Assembly (NCBI GenBank): GCA_947478745.1
Contig: CANJXE010000006.1
Coordinates: 1-37,823 of the forward strand
Reading direction: 5' to 3'
Source: Actinomycetota bacterium
Lineage (GTDB): Bacteria; Actinomycetota; Thermoleophilia; Gaiellales; F1-60-MAGs149
DNA: 37,823 bases
Below are positions 1-8,343 of this stretch, one piece after another (the first letter of the stretch is position 1; each line of letters begins with the position of its first letter). Position numbers and translations under genes: made by a program. The notes under the pieces are model-generated. The model saw nothing but the letters and a program-made list of their open reading frames with translations. It did no database searches and was not told the DNA's origin.

Positions 1-45
1 CCCGCCTGGACCTCGTAGTCGAGGAGCAGTCCGGGTCCGCCCCCA

Positions 46-116
46 ATGCGTGGCAGGACGAGGATTAGGCGGAAGATCCGCTCAGGCATCTCCGCTGTCT
101 GGTGATCACGCCTCGC
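46..116. repeat. 71-bp direct repeat, copy 1
   Basis: ATGCGTGGCAGGACGAGGATTAGGCGGAAGATCCGCTCAGGCATCTCC...CCTCGC matches 245-315 with 2 mismatches by eye. Confidence 0.95.
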
Positions 117-149
117 TCAGAGATCCCGCGCAGCGGGATCCCCTGAGCG
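114..149. repeat. Hairpin: CGCTCAG-A-GATCCCGC(GCA)GCGGGATC-CC-CTGAGCG
   Basis: Perfect 8-bp inner and 7-bp outer stems read directly. Confidence 0.85.
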
Positions 150-202
150 CGCACCCAACTCGGCGAGACGCCGCAGGCGCCGAGACGAGTCGCGGCCGGA
201 GA

Positions 203-232
203 GCAGCGAGCCCGCACAGCGGGCTCCCCTGC
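203..232. repeat. Hairpin: GCAG-C-GAGCCCGC(ACA)GCGGGCTC-CC-CTGC
   Basis: Same architecture as the hairpin at 114-149, with a compensatory T-A to G-C change in the stem. Confidence 0.85.
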
Positions 233-244
233 AAAACGCCCGCC

Positions 245-315
245 ATGCGTGGCAGGACGAGGATTAGGCGGAAGATCCGCTCAAGCGTCTCCGCTGTCTG
301 GTGATCACGCCTCGC
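245..315. repeat. 71-bp direct repeat, copy 2
   Basis: See copy 1 at 46-116. Confidence 0.95.
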
Positions 316-572
316 ACAGCGGTCCCGGCGTGACGTCGATGACGGGAATCCGCGACCACTTCCCGCTGGGGGCGCCACGCGATCTGGGAGGCCGTGGGCG
401 TTGAATGCGCCGTGCGCGATCCGTGCAGATGCCGCCGTCAGGCGGGAGCCGATCATGTGCAGGTACCTGCATACCTGCTCAAGCAATAGTCATCCGATAC
501 TGAAGTGCTCTGCGATGCATGCTAAGAATGCACCGTCGCCGTCAAACGACGGGACCGACCCTCGGTCTCCTC

Positions 573-1241
573 ATGCCCCTTTCCGATATTCACGTGCTCG
601 TCGTCGAGGACGACGCATTCACTCGCACCACCGTGTGCGACGCGCTGCGCTACCACGGCGTGCACGTGATGGGCGATGCGGGGACTGCGTCCGAGGCGAT
701 TGCGATCGCGATGGCGTCGCGGGTCGATGTCGCGCTGCTGGACCTCGATCTCGGCGGCGGCCCCGGGGGCATCGATGTCGCTCAGGCGCTGCGTCGACAC
801 CAGCCGGATGTCGGGATCGTGATCCTCACCACCTACGAGGATCCTCGACTTGCGCGCAAGAGCGCCGCCACGCTCCCCGAGGACATCGTCTACATCGTCA
901 AGCGGGAGCTCTCCGACGGTGGGACGCTGCCGCGCGCGCTGCAGAATGCCATTGCCGTCGCGACGATCGAGGAAGCGCCGATGCCACGTGCTCGACGCGG
1001 TTCCGTCGCGCCACCGCTGCTGACTGAGACGCAGATCGAGGTCATGCGCCTGGTCGCAGAGGGCTGCTCGAATGCGCGCATCGCCCAGCTGCGCTTCGTC
1101 ACCGAAGGGGCGGTCGAGAAGCAGATCCACCGCACGGCCCGCCTCCTCGGCATCGACGCGAGCGTGGACCAGAACGTCCGCGTACAGCTGGCGCGGGCGT
1201 ACTTCCGCGTGACGGGCGCCACCGTCCGCGCCGAGGCCTGA
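573..1241 (+). CDS. Response regulator, receiver domain plus LuxR/GerE-type HTH
   Basis: MPLSDIHVLVVEDDAFTRTTVCDALRYHG...LLDLDL...VKREL; C-terminal LTETQIEVMRLVAEGCSNARIAQLRFVTEGAVEKQIHRTARLLGI. Confidence 0.88.
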   Translation: MPLSDIHVLVVEDDAFTRTTVCDALRYHGVHVMGDAGTASEAIAIAMASRVDVALLDLDLGGGPGGIDVAQALRRHQPDVGIVILTTYEDPRLARKSAATLPEDIVYIVKRELSDGGTLPRALQNAIAVATIEEAPMPRARRGSVAPPLLTETQIEVMRLVAEGCSNARIAQLRFVTEGAVEKQIHRTARLLGIDASVDQNVRVQLARAYFRVTGATVRAEA

Positions 1242-1252
1242 GGCTCCCGCCC

Positions 1253-3016
1253 ATGACGCTGCAGCAGCGCATCGGCGGTGCCGCCGCGTTCTCGCTGCCG
1301 GTCTGGCTGACACTCTGCGCGATCTCGCTGCTCGCGACCCTCCTCGTCTCCGGCGTCGACGTGGCCTCGGGCGCGGGAGCGCTGCGAGCGGCCACGGCGT
1401 TCACCGCAGCGAGCGCGATCATCGGCATTGCATTCCTCGGCGTCACGTACCTGCGACGCCCGGGGACCGCCCTGCGGGTCGACGTCGTGATCGTCCTTGC
1501 CGTGGCCATCAGCCTCGTGCGCTCAGCGGTGTCCATGCAGCTGTTGAACGACGCTGCCTTCGCGGACCGCTCGATCGCCGCCTCGCAGCTGATCGCGGTG
1601 ACGATCACGACCGCGCTGACGATCGTGGTGGCGAACGCCGTGGTCGAGACGATCGCCAGCCAGCGGCGCATGCGAGCAGAGCTGGCCGCCACCCTCGTCG
1701 AGCTCCGTCACCAGCAGCTGCAGCAGGCGGCGCTCGGCGACGCGATCGATCGCGCCCTGCTGACCGAGGTTCTCCGCGAGACTGACGCGATCCGCCACCT
1801 GTCGGCGGCGGACGAGGCCGAGTCGGTGGACGAGCGCCTCGCCCTGGCCGCGGCCCTGCGCGCCACCGCCTCCGGCCCGCTCCGCACCTTCAGCCACCAG
1901 CTGGAGGCCAGACGAAGCGAGCCGTATCCGCTCGAAGCCGGGTTCCTGCGCACGCTGATGGCGACCGTTCACGCTCACCCGCTGTGGCCGCGCCAGACTG
2001 CCGCCGTCTCGGCGGTCGTCTCCGCCACCTCCCTCATCTACCTGCGTCGCGAGGATCTGGGACTCACCGCCGCAGTGACGACGTTCGCCGGCGCGGTGCT
2101 GACCGGTCTCATCCAGTTCGTGCTCGTCTGGCTCGCTCTCGCCGGGATCGATGCGCTCGATCGGCGCTGGCGCGCCATGGCACCGTTGGCAATTCCGCTC
2201 GCCATCGTCGCGATCGCGGCGATCTCACTCGCGCGGAGCACGCTCGTGATGCGGGAGATCACCAGCACGGTGCCCAGCGGCTTCCTCGTGTTGACCATCG
2301 TCACATCCGTGCTGGTCGTCCTCCTCACCAACGCCGCGATGGCATCGCAGCTCTCGCAGGAGAGCGTCCTCGAACGGCTGCACCGCACGATCGACGAGGA
2401 GGAGACTGATGCCCATGCGCGCAACTTCGAGCTCGTGCGCGCCAGCCGCACGCTCGCGCGGTACGTGCACGGGACGCTGCAGTCGCGGCTGCTCGCCTCG
2501 GCGCTGGCGATCGAGCAGGCTGAGCGGGCCGGCGACCCCGCTGGTTTCGATCGCGCCCTCGAGCAGGCCCGCGCAGCGCTGTCGCTGCCGGAGGTGCTCC
2601 CTCCCGCGCCCGAGGATCTGGATATCGCCGTCCGTCAGACCGTGGCGCTCTGGAACGGCCTCGCGCAGATCACACTGCACATCGAGGACCCCATGCCGCC
2701 GCTGGCCAGCACGACGATCCTCGACATCTGCCTGATCGTCGAGGAGGGCGTCTCGAACGCCATGCGCCACGGTGCGGCGACGACCATCGCCATCGGCCTG
2801 ACCGCCACGGAGTCTGGTGGTATCACGATCACGATCAGCGACGACGGCGTCGGTCCGACCGGCGGCACACCGGGGCTGGGCTCGGCGGTCTTCGACGAGG
2901 CGGGGCCCACGCCGTGGACGCTGACGCCCCGCAAGGACGGCTCGGGCGCGGTCCTGCGCGTGCTGCGTGCCGTTCCGCTGTCATCGCTGACGGGCGTGCT
3001 CCCACCCGTGCGGTGA
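1253..3016 (+). CDS. Multi-TM sensor histidine kinase with C-terminal HATPase domain
   Basis: Many hydrophobic segments; H-box-like YVHGTLQSRLLASALAIEQ; N-box-like IVEEGVSNAMRHGAATTIAI; DDGVGP. Confidence 0.85.
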   Translation: MTLQQRIGGAAAFSLPVWLTLCAISLLATLLVSGVDVASGAGALRAATAFTAASAIIGIAFLGVTYLRRPGTALRVDVVIVLAVAISLVRSAVSMQLLNDAAFADRSIAASQLIAVTITTALTIVVANAVVETIASQRRMRAELAATLVELRHQQLQQAALGDAIDRALLTEVLRETDAIRHLSAADEAESVDERLALAAALRATASGPLRTFSHQLEARRSEPYPLEAGFLRTLMATVHAHPLWPRQTAAVSAVVSATSLIYLRREDLGLTAAVTTFAGAVLTGLIQFVLVWLALAGIDALDRRWRAMAPLAIPLAIVAIAAISLARSTLVMREITSTVPSGFLVLTIVTSVLVVLLTNAAMASQLSQESVLERLHRTIDEEETDAHARNFELVRASRTLARYVHGTLQSRLLASALAIEQAERAGDPAGFDRALEQARAALSLPEVLPPAPEDLDIAVRQTVALWNGLAQITLHIEDPMPPLASTTILDICLIVEEGVSNAMRHGAATTIAIGLTATESGGITITISDDGVGPTGGTPGLGSAVFDEAGPTPWTLTPRKDGSGAVLRVLRAVPLSSLTGVLPPVR

Positions 3017-3026
3017 CGCCGATGTC

Positions 3027-3812
3027 CTAGTGGCCGATGAGGAGGTCCTGCACGCCGCGCAGCAGGATCTCGCTGTTGGGGTGCTCGAGGTCGACGTGCA
3101 GCGCGGTCAGCGACACGAACCCGTCGGCGACCGCCTCGAAGTCCGTGCCGGGCGCGCGGTGGTAGTCGGCGTCGCCCGAGTAGAGCCGGAAGCGGCGCTT
3201 GCCGTCGCGCTCCTCGGCGAGCTCGATCTGGTCGGCCCAGATGCGGCGCCCCAGCTTGCAGACCCGCACGCCGCTCGGCGTGCCGGTCGGGCAGTTGACG
3301 TTGAGCAGCACGTCACGGCCGAGCTCGCCCGATGCGAGCAGCTCGGCGAGGCGCGGGACGATGCGCTCGGCGGTGGCGAACTCGTACTCCCCGTCGCGCG
3401 TGTGATGCAGCTCGCCGCCGGTTGACTGCTGCGAGACGGCGAGGCCCGGCGTGCCGAGCAGGACGCCCTCCATCGCCGCGGCCACGGTGCCGGAGTACGT
3501 CACGTCGTCGCCGAGGTTGAGGCCGAGGTTGGCTCCCGCCACGACGAGGTCGAAGCTGGCGCCCGGCTCGGTCGCCTCCGCGAACCGGACGCAGTCCACG
3601 GGCGTACCGGCGACGGCGAAGGCCTCGGTGGCGCCGGGCACGTCGCGCTCCTCGACCTCGAGGGTTCCGCGAATCGTGATGCCGCGCGCCACGGCGCTCT
3701 GATTCGCGGCCGGAGCAACGACGATCACCTCCGCGATGGTGCTCAGAGCACGGGCCAGCGCGTGGAGTCCTGGAGAGTCGATGCCGTCGTCGTTCGTCAG
3801 GAGCAGGCGCAT
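3027..3812 (-). CDS. surE: 5'-nucleotidase SurE
   Basis: MRLLLTNDDGIDSPGLHALARAL...VAPAANQSA...GTPVDCV...NLGLNLGDDVTYSGTVAAAMEG. Confidence 0.95.
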   Translation of the reverse strand: MRLLLTNDDGIDSPGLHALARALSTIAEVIVVAPAANQSAVARGITIRGTLEVEERDVPGATEAFAVAGTPVDCVRFAEATEPGASFDLVVAGANLGLNLGDDVTYSGTVAAAMEGVLLGTPGLAVSQQSTGGELHHTRDGEYEFATAERIVPRLAELLASGELGRDVLLNVNCPTGTPSGVRVCKLGRRIWADQIELAEERDGKRRFRLYSGDADYHRAPGTDFEAVADGFVSLTALHVDLEHPNSEILLRGVQDLLIGH

Positions 3813-3848
3813 GAGGCTCCACGATACCGGTCCGCGTATGCTGCTGGC

Positions 3849-4925
3849 GTGAGCGAGCAGGCACAGAAGGGCGGCATCAACCGCTCCGAGGGGATCCAGT
3901 TCCTCGTCATCGCAGCGATCGCAGTGGCCGCGTTCGCCCTCGTGCTCGCCCACGTCAACGAGGTCGTGATCTTCATCGTCTGCGGCATCGCCGTGGCGGG
4001 CATGGCGCACGTGCTCGGCCTCGCCACCGAGCAGGCGGGCGAGGCCGCGGGCCCGCGGGTCTCCGCGCTGCTCAACGCAACCTTCGGCAATGCGGCAGAG
4101 CTGATCATCGTGGTGCTTGCCGTCCGTCAGGGCGGCGAGCTGATCGATGTCGCTCGCTACTCGATCATCGGCTCGGTGATCGGCAACGTGCTCCTGATCC
4201 TCGGCGCCTCGCTGCTCGTGTCTGGCATCAAGAACGGCCGCCAGGGCTTCAGTGCGGCGATCGCGGGCGTCAACGCGACCATGCTGCTGCTCGCCACGGT
4301 GGCGCTGGCGCTGCCCACGCTGTTCAACGGCCTGTCGCACATGGATACGGGTGCGACGGTGAACCTGTCGCACGGCGTGGCGATCGTGATGGTCATCCTC
4401 TACGCCGCCTACCTGTTCCACGCCTTCCAGTCTCCGGAGGAGAGCGGTGCGGCCACGGGGCATGCACGCTGGTCCACGCGGCTCGCGCTCGCCGTCCTCG
4501 CCGTCTCCGCCATCATCACCGGCGTCTTGTCGGAGTTCCTGGTCAGCGCGATCGAGCCGACGATCGAGCAGACCGGCATCTCCCCCGTCTTCATCGGCCT
4601 GATCGTGGTGCCGCTCGTCGGCAACATCGCCGAGCACTTCGCAGCCGTCAAGATCGCGGCCAAGGGCGACCTCGACTTCTCGATGGGCATCGCCTTCAAC
4701 TCGGCCCTGCAGGTGGCGCTCGCCGTCACCGCCGTTGCCGTGCTCGCGGGCTTCGTCTTCGGCCACGAGCTGGCGCTCGCCTTCGGCGCGCTCGAGATCG
4801 CCGTGCTGATCGCCGCTGCCGTCGTGGCCGCCTTCATCGCGATCAGCGGCAAGGCGACCTGGCTCGAGGGCCTTGAGCTGCTCGCGATCTACGCGATCGC
4901 GGCCATCGCCTTCTGGTACGTCTGA
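3849..4925 (+). CDS. caxA: Calcium/cation:proton antiporter, CaxA family
   Basis: GTG start; two repeated signatures, LLNATFGNAAELIIVVLAVRQG and VPLVGNIAEHFAAVKIAAKGDLDFSMGIAFNSALQ; about 11 TM segments. Confidence 0.88.
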   Translation: MSEQAQKGGINRSEGIQFLVIAAIAVAAFALVLAHVNEVVIFIVCGIAVAGMAHVLGLATEQAGEAAGPRVSALLNATFGNAAELIIVVLAVRQGGELIDVARYSIIGSVIGNVLLILGASLLVSGIKNGRQGFSAAIAGVNATMLLLATVALALPTLFNGLSHMDTGATVNLSHGVAIVMVILYAAYLFHAFQSPEESGAATGHARWSTRLALAVLAVSAIITGVLSEFLVSAIEPTIEQTGISPVFIGLIVVPLVGNIAEHFAAVKIAAKGDLDFSMGIAFNSALQVALAVTAVAVLAGFVFGHELALAFGALEIAVLIAAAVVAAFIAISGKATWLEGLELLAIYAIAAIAFWYV

Positions 4926-5011
4926 CGCGGACACATTGGGCCTGGGCCCAAGCATGTCCGCGCGCGGACATGACGGGCCCGGGCCCAGAATGTGTCCGCG
5001 TCAGACGTACC
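4915..5011. repeat. 97-nt near-perfect palindrome overlapping the caxA 3' end and stop codon
   Basis: GGTACGTCTGACGCGGACACATT...CATGTCCGCG|CGCGGACATG...AATGTGTCCGCGTCAGACGTACC. Confidence 0.95.
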
Positions 5012-5049
5012 GCTCGTGTGACGGCTCGCACAGAGCCGCCACACGAGCG
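5011..5049. repeat. Stem-loop CGCTCGTGTG-A-CGGCTC(GCACA)GAGCCG-C-CACACGAGCG
   Basis: 16 bp paired, one A/C mismatch, 5-nt loop. Confidence 0.85.
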
Positions 5050-5131
5050 AACCGTCCTCTCTGCACACCACTGACTCCGGCACCCACCACCGTCATCGGA
5101 GAAGACCCCACCGTCCGCGCGCGGACATGAC

Positions 5132-5299
5132 GGGCCCGGGCCCAGAATGTCACTGGCCAGACAGGACGCACGCGCCACAGCGGAAGACGAAGTGACATCT
5201 AGGGCCCGGGCCCAGAATGTCACTGGCCAGACAGGACGCTTGCGCCACAGCTGAAGGCGAAGTGACATTTAGGGCCCGGGCCCAATTTGTCACTGGATC
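5132..5299. repeat. 70-bp tandem repeat, about 2.4 copies, starting with GGGCCCGGGCCCA
   Basis: GGGCCCGGGCCCAGAATGTCACTGGCCAGACAGGACGC... at 5132 and 5202; third, partial copy at 5272. Confidence 0.95.
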
Positions 5300-5350
5300 G
5301 CGAGACGCCATTGGGCTCGCACGTCGGGCCGAGGCCTCGGGCCGTCCGCC

Positions 5351-6091
5351 TCAGTAGTCGACGCGCACGAGGCAGAGCCCGTGCGGCGGAGCTGTCCAGC
5401 CCGCCGCGTCGCGCGGCTGGCCCGCGAGCAGGGCCGCGAAGGCGTCCGGGTCGGTCCCGCTGTCACCGCGGGAGGTGACGATCATCGTGCCGACCAGGGT
5501 GCGGACCATGTGGCGCAGGAACGCGTCGGCGGTCACGTGGAACCGCAATCCCTGCTCGGTCTCCACCCAGCGCGCCTCGAGCACCGTACGGGTGAACGTC
5601 TTGTGCTCCGTCTCGGCCGGCGTGAAGGCGGTGAAGTCGTGCGTCCCGATGATCTCGGCGGCGAAGCGGTCGAGCAGGGCACGATCGAGGCGGCGAGGCT
5701 CGTGCAGCTCGCGGAGGCTGCGCAGCGGATCGCGCAGCGAGCCCGTGCGCAGGTCGTAGGTGTAGGAGCGGCTCTGGGCGGAGAACCGGGCGCTGAACCC
5801 CGCGGGGGCCTCCTCGGCGGAGACCACGGCGATATCGGGGGGCAGCTGGCCGTTGAGCGCCCGTGCCAGCGAGGTGGTCGGCGGACCACCCGCTCGCTCG
5901 AACGTGACCACCTGTCCCGTGGCGTGCACGCCTGCGTCGGTGCGCCCTGCAACGACGATGTCGCCGAGGGTGTCGTGGAGGCTGCGAATGGCGCGCGTCA
6001 GCTCGCCACCAACGGTGCGCGCGTCGGGCTGGACGGCCCAGCCGTTGAAGGCGGAGCCGTCGTAGGCGACGAGCAGTCGCGTATTCACCAT
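5351..6091 (-). CDS. truA: tRNA pseudouridine(38-40) synthase TruA
   Basis: LLVAYDGSAFNGWAVQPDARTVGGEL...VAGRTDAGVHATGQV...FLRHMVRTLVGTM. Confidence 0.97.
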   Translation of the reverse strand: MVNTRLLVAYDGSAFNGWAVQPDARTVGGELTRAIRSLHDTLGDIVVAGRTDAGVHATGQVVTFERAGGPPTTSLARALNGQLPPDIAVVSAEEAPAGFSARFSAQSRSYTYDLRTGSLRDPLRSLRELHEPRRLDRALLDRFAAEIIGTHDFTAFTPAETEHKTFTRTVLEARWVETEQGLRFHVTADAFLRHMVRTLVGTMIVTSRGDSGTDPDAFAALLAGQPRDAAGWTAPPHGLCLVRVDY

Positions 6092-6537
6092 GCGCGCGGA
6101 TCGAGCCGATCGAGCAGCTGTGGGGCACCGCCGCCACGCGCGACGACGATCAGGCTGCCAGCGACCAGCAGGGCGCTCCCGAACAGCGGCAGGCCACCCT
6201 CGACGCGTCCGGCGGTCACGGCGACCACCAAGAGGACCACGAGCAGCACCAGCGCGCACAGGCGACTGGCCAGGCCGACCACGAGGCCCACGCCGAACAC
6301 GATCAGCACGAGGCTGCCCAGCCAGACGGCGAGAGACGGTGCGGGCAGCGCCCAGTCGGCCGCGTGCGCCACGGTCGCGCCATGGCCGATGGCGACGCGC
6401 ACGCCGACGATGACGGCCGCCATGCCGATGATGATGCGGACGAGCAGCAGCACCAGCGTGCTGCGGCCGCGCACCGGGGCGCCCTGACCGGGCATCCCGT
6501 GCTTGATCAGGCTCGGTCCGCCGGCGGGCGTGCTCAT
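6085..6537 (-). CDS. DoxX-like small membrane protein
   Basis: LVLLLVRIIIGMAAVIVGVRVAIGHG... four hydrophobic segments; overlaps truA. Confidence 0.55.
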   Translation of the reverse strand: MSTPAGGPSLIKHGMPGQGAPVRGRSTLVLLLVRIIIGMAAVIVGVRVAIGHGATVAHAADWALPAPSLAVWLGSLVLIVFGVGLVVGLASRLCALVLLVVLLVVAVTAGRVEGGLPLFGSALLVAGSLIVVARGGGAPQLLDRLDPRAW

Positions 6538-6546
6538 GCCGTGGGC

Positions 6547-6993
6547 CTAGGCGTCAGCTGCGCTGGAGGCGATCTGCGTGCCCTCGATGACGGCGCGCAG
6601 CTGCCCTTCGAGGTCCTCGTAGCTGGCCGACGGGACGGTGCAGATGATCGCGTAGCCATCGCCGTCGACCGTCGTGAGTCCAACCATCTGCCGCAGGCGC
6701 AGGCCCGCGGCCTCCCACTCGACGACGCGCAGGTGCGCAGGCGAGCCGGAGATCTCGATGTGCTCGATCTCCCTCGTCTCGCGCACGGGCACCTGATCGG
6801 CGAGCTTCTGCACCCAGCCGCTGGAGAAGCCGCCAAGGCCCATGCTGTTGCACAGGGCCTCGCGCGTCACCACGACGTTGGGCTGAGCTCCCCCGCTGGG
6901 CGGACCGACGAGAGTGAGCACCGTCCGATCCTCCCAGCCCGGAGGCTGCGAGATCGTGACGGATCCTGCGGAGATGCGGACGGTATCGCTCAT
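6547..6993 (-). CDS. DcrB/DUF1795-like protein
   Basis: ISQPPGWEDRTVLTLVGPP...NVVVTRE...VREIEHIEISGSPAHLRVVEWEAAGLRLRQMVGLTTVDGDGYAIICTVPSASYEDLEGQLRAVIEGTQI. Confidence 0.6.
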   Translation of the reverse strand: MSDTVRISAGSVTISQPPGWEDRTVLTLVGPPSGGAQPNVVVTREALCNSMGLGGFSSGWVQKLADQVPVRETREIEHIEISGSPAHLRVVEWEAAGLRLRQMVGLTTVDGDGYAIICTVPSASYEDLEGQLRAVIEGTQIASSAADA

Positions 6994-7019
6994 GCCGACG
7001 GCACCCTACCCGAGGATGC

Positions 7020-7373
7020 TCAGTCGACCCACTCGAGGATCGCCATCTCGGCGTTGTCCCCGGAGCGCGGGCCGAGCTTGACGATCCGCGTGTAGCCGCC
7101 CTGACGCTCGGTGAAGCGCGGTGCGATATCCACGAACAGCGCGTGCACGACGTCGCCGCTGCGGAGGTAGGCCTTGGCCTGACGGCGGGCATGGAGATCG
7201 CCGCGCTTGCCGAGCGTGACCATCTTCTCGGCGATCGGCCGGACCTCCTTCGCCTTGGCGAGGGTGGTCGTGATGCGGCCGTGCTCGACGAGCGAACCGG
7301 TCAGGTTCGAGAAGAGCGCCTTGCGGTGGGCCGAGTCACGGCCCAGGGTACGTCCCTTGCGCTGATGTCGCAT
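7020..7373 (-). CDS. rplQ: 50S ribosomal protein L17
   Basis: [58 protein letters not shown]. Confidence 0.97.
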   Translation of the reverse strand: MRHQRKGRTLGRDSAHRKALFSNLTGSLVEHGRITTTLAKAKEVRPIAEKMVTLGKRGDLHARRQAKAYLRSGDVVHALFVDIAPRFTERQGGYTRIVKLGPRSGDNAEMAILEWVD

Positions 7374-7377
7374 GGTG

Positions 7378-8343
7378 CTAGCCCTCGTCTCCGCGCAAGC
7401 GCAGTCCGTGGGCGCCGAGGGCGGCACGGATCTCGTCGATCGACTTGCGACCGAAGTTCGGGATGGCAGCCAGATCGCGATCCGACTTGGCGACCAGGTC
7501 GCCGACGGTCTCGATGCCGACGCGCTTGAGGCAGTTGTACGAGCGAACGCCCAGCTCGAGCTCCTCGATGAGGATGTGCTCCATGCCGTTCGTCGGAGCC
7601 ACGTCGAACTCGGGCACCGAGCGCTCGAGGCTGCGGGCCAGCTCGGCCGTGTCCATGTTGGCGAAGATGTTGAGCTGGCGGATCAGGATCTCAGCGGCGG
7701 CCGTGACGGCCTCCTTGGGATCGATCGCGCCGTTCGTCTTCACGTGCAGCGTCAGCTTGTCGAAGTCCGTGTCGGAACCGACGCGGGCCGGCTCGACCGT
7801 GTAGGTCACGCGGCGGACGGGCGAGAAGATCGAGTCGACCGGAATGACGCCGATGGTGGTCTCGAAGTCCTTGTTCTCGCTGGCCGGCACGTAGCCGCGG
7901 CCGCGACCGATGGTCAGCGACATCTCCAGCTTCGACTTGGCGGCGAGGTTGCAGATCACGAGGTCCTTGTTGAGGATCTCGACCGGACCGGCGACGGCGA
8001 TGTCGGCGGCCGTGACGATACCGGGACCCGACTTGACGATGTCGGCCTCGATCTCGAGTGCGTCGCCCTCCATCTGGAGGACGAGGCCCTTGAGGTTCAG
8101 GATGATGTCCGTGACGTCCTCGCGGACGCCGGGCACCGTCGTGAACTCGTGCTGTGCGCCCTCGATACGGACGCTGGTGACCGCGGCGCCCTCGAGCGAC
8201 GAGAGCAGCACGCGGCGCAGCGAGTTGCCGAACGTGTAGCCGAAGCCGCGCTCAAGCGGCTCGACGACGAACACGCCCTCGGTCGCGGAGACCTCTTCGT
8301 GGACGATCTGCGGCATCTGGAATTCAAGCATGCGGGTGCTCAC
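7378..8343 (-). CDS. rpoA: RNA polymerase subunit alpha
   Basis: [36 protein letters not shown]-terminal alpha-[24 protein letters not shown]. Confidence 0.98.
   Translation of the reverse strand: MSTRMLEFQMPQIVHEEVSATEGVFVVEPLERGFGYTFGNSLRRVLLSSLEGAAVTSVRIEGAQHEFTTVPGVREDVTDIILNLKGLVLQMEGDALEIEADIVKSGPGIVTAADIAVAGPVEILNKDLVICNLAAKSKLEMSLTIGRGRGYVPASENKDFETTIGVIPVDSIFSPVRRVTYTVEPARVGSDTDFDKLTLHVKTNGAIDPKEAVTAAAEILIRQLNIFANMDTAELARSLERSVPEFDVAPTNGMEHILIEELELGVRSYNCLKRVGIETVGDLVAKSDRDLAAIPNFGRKSIDEIRAALGAHGLRLRGDEG

Noticed and set aside
106-486. 126-aa minus-strand ORF at the left end
   Set aside because: Covers the 71-bp direct repeats and hairpins; composition does not look coding and no domain is recognisable.
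3813-4955. N-terminal 380 aa of the 642-aa minus-strand ORF 3027-4955
   Set aside because: Antisense to caxA; the real gene is SurE starting at 3812. The upstream part is a His/Asp/Arg-rich shadow sequence.
4843-5268. Minus-strand 141-aa ORF with TFWARA/ILGPGP repeats
   Set aside because: Translation of the GGGCCCGGGCCC palindromic repeats; repetitive peptides reflect DNA repeats, not a protein.
6547-6993. DcrB/DUF1795-like protein as a toxin-immunity component
   Set aside because: Some DcrB-like proteins sit in secretion or toxin loci, but here the gene is co-directional with rplQ/truA and no toxin or secretion gene is nearby.
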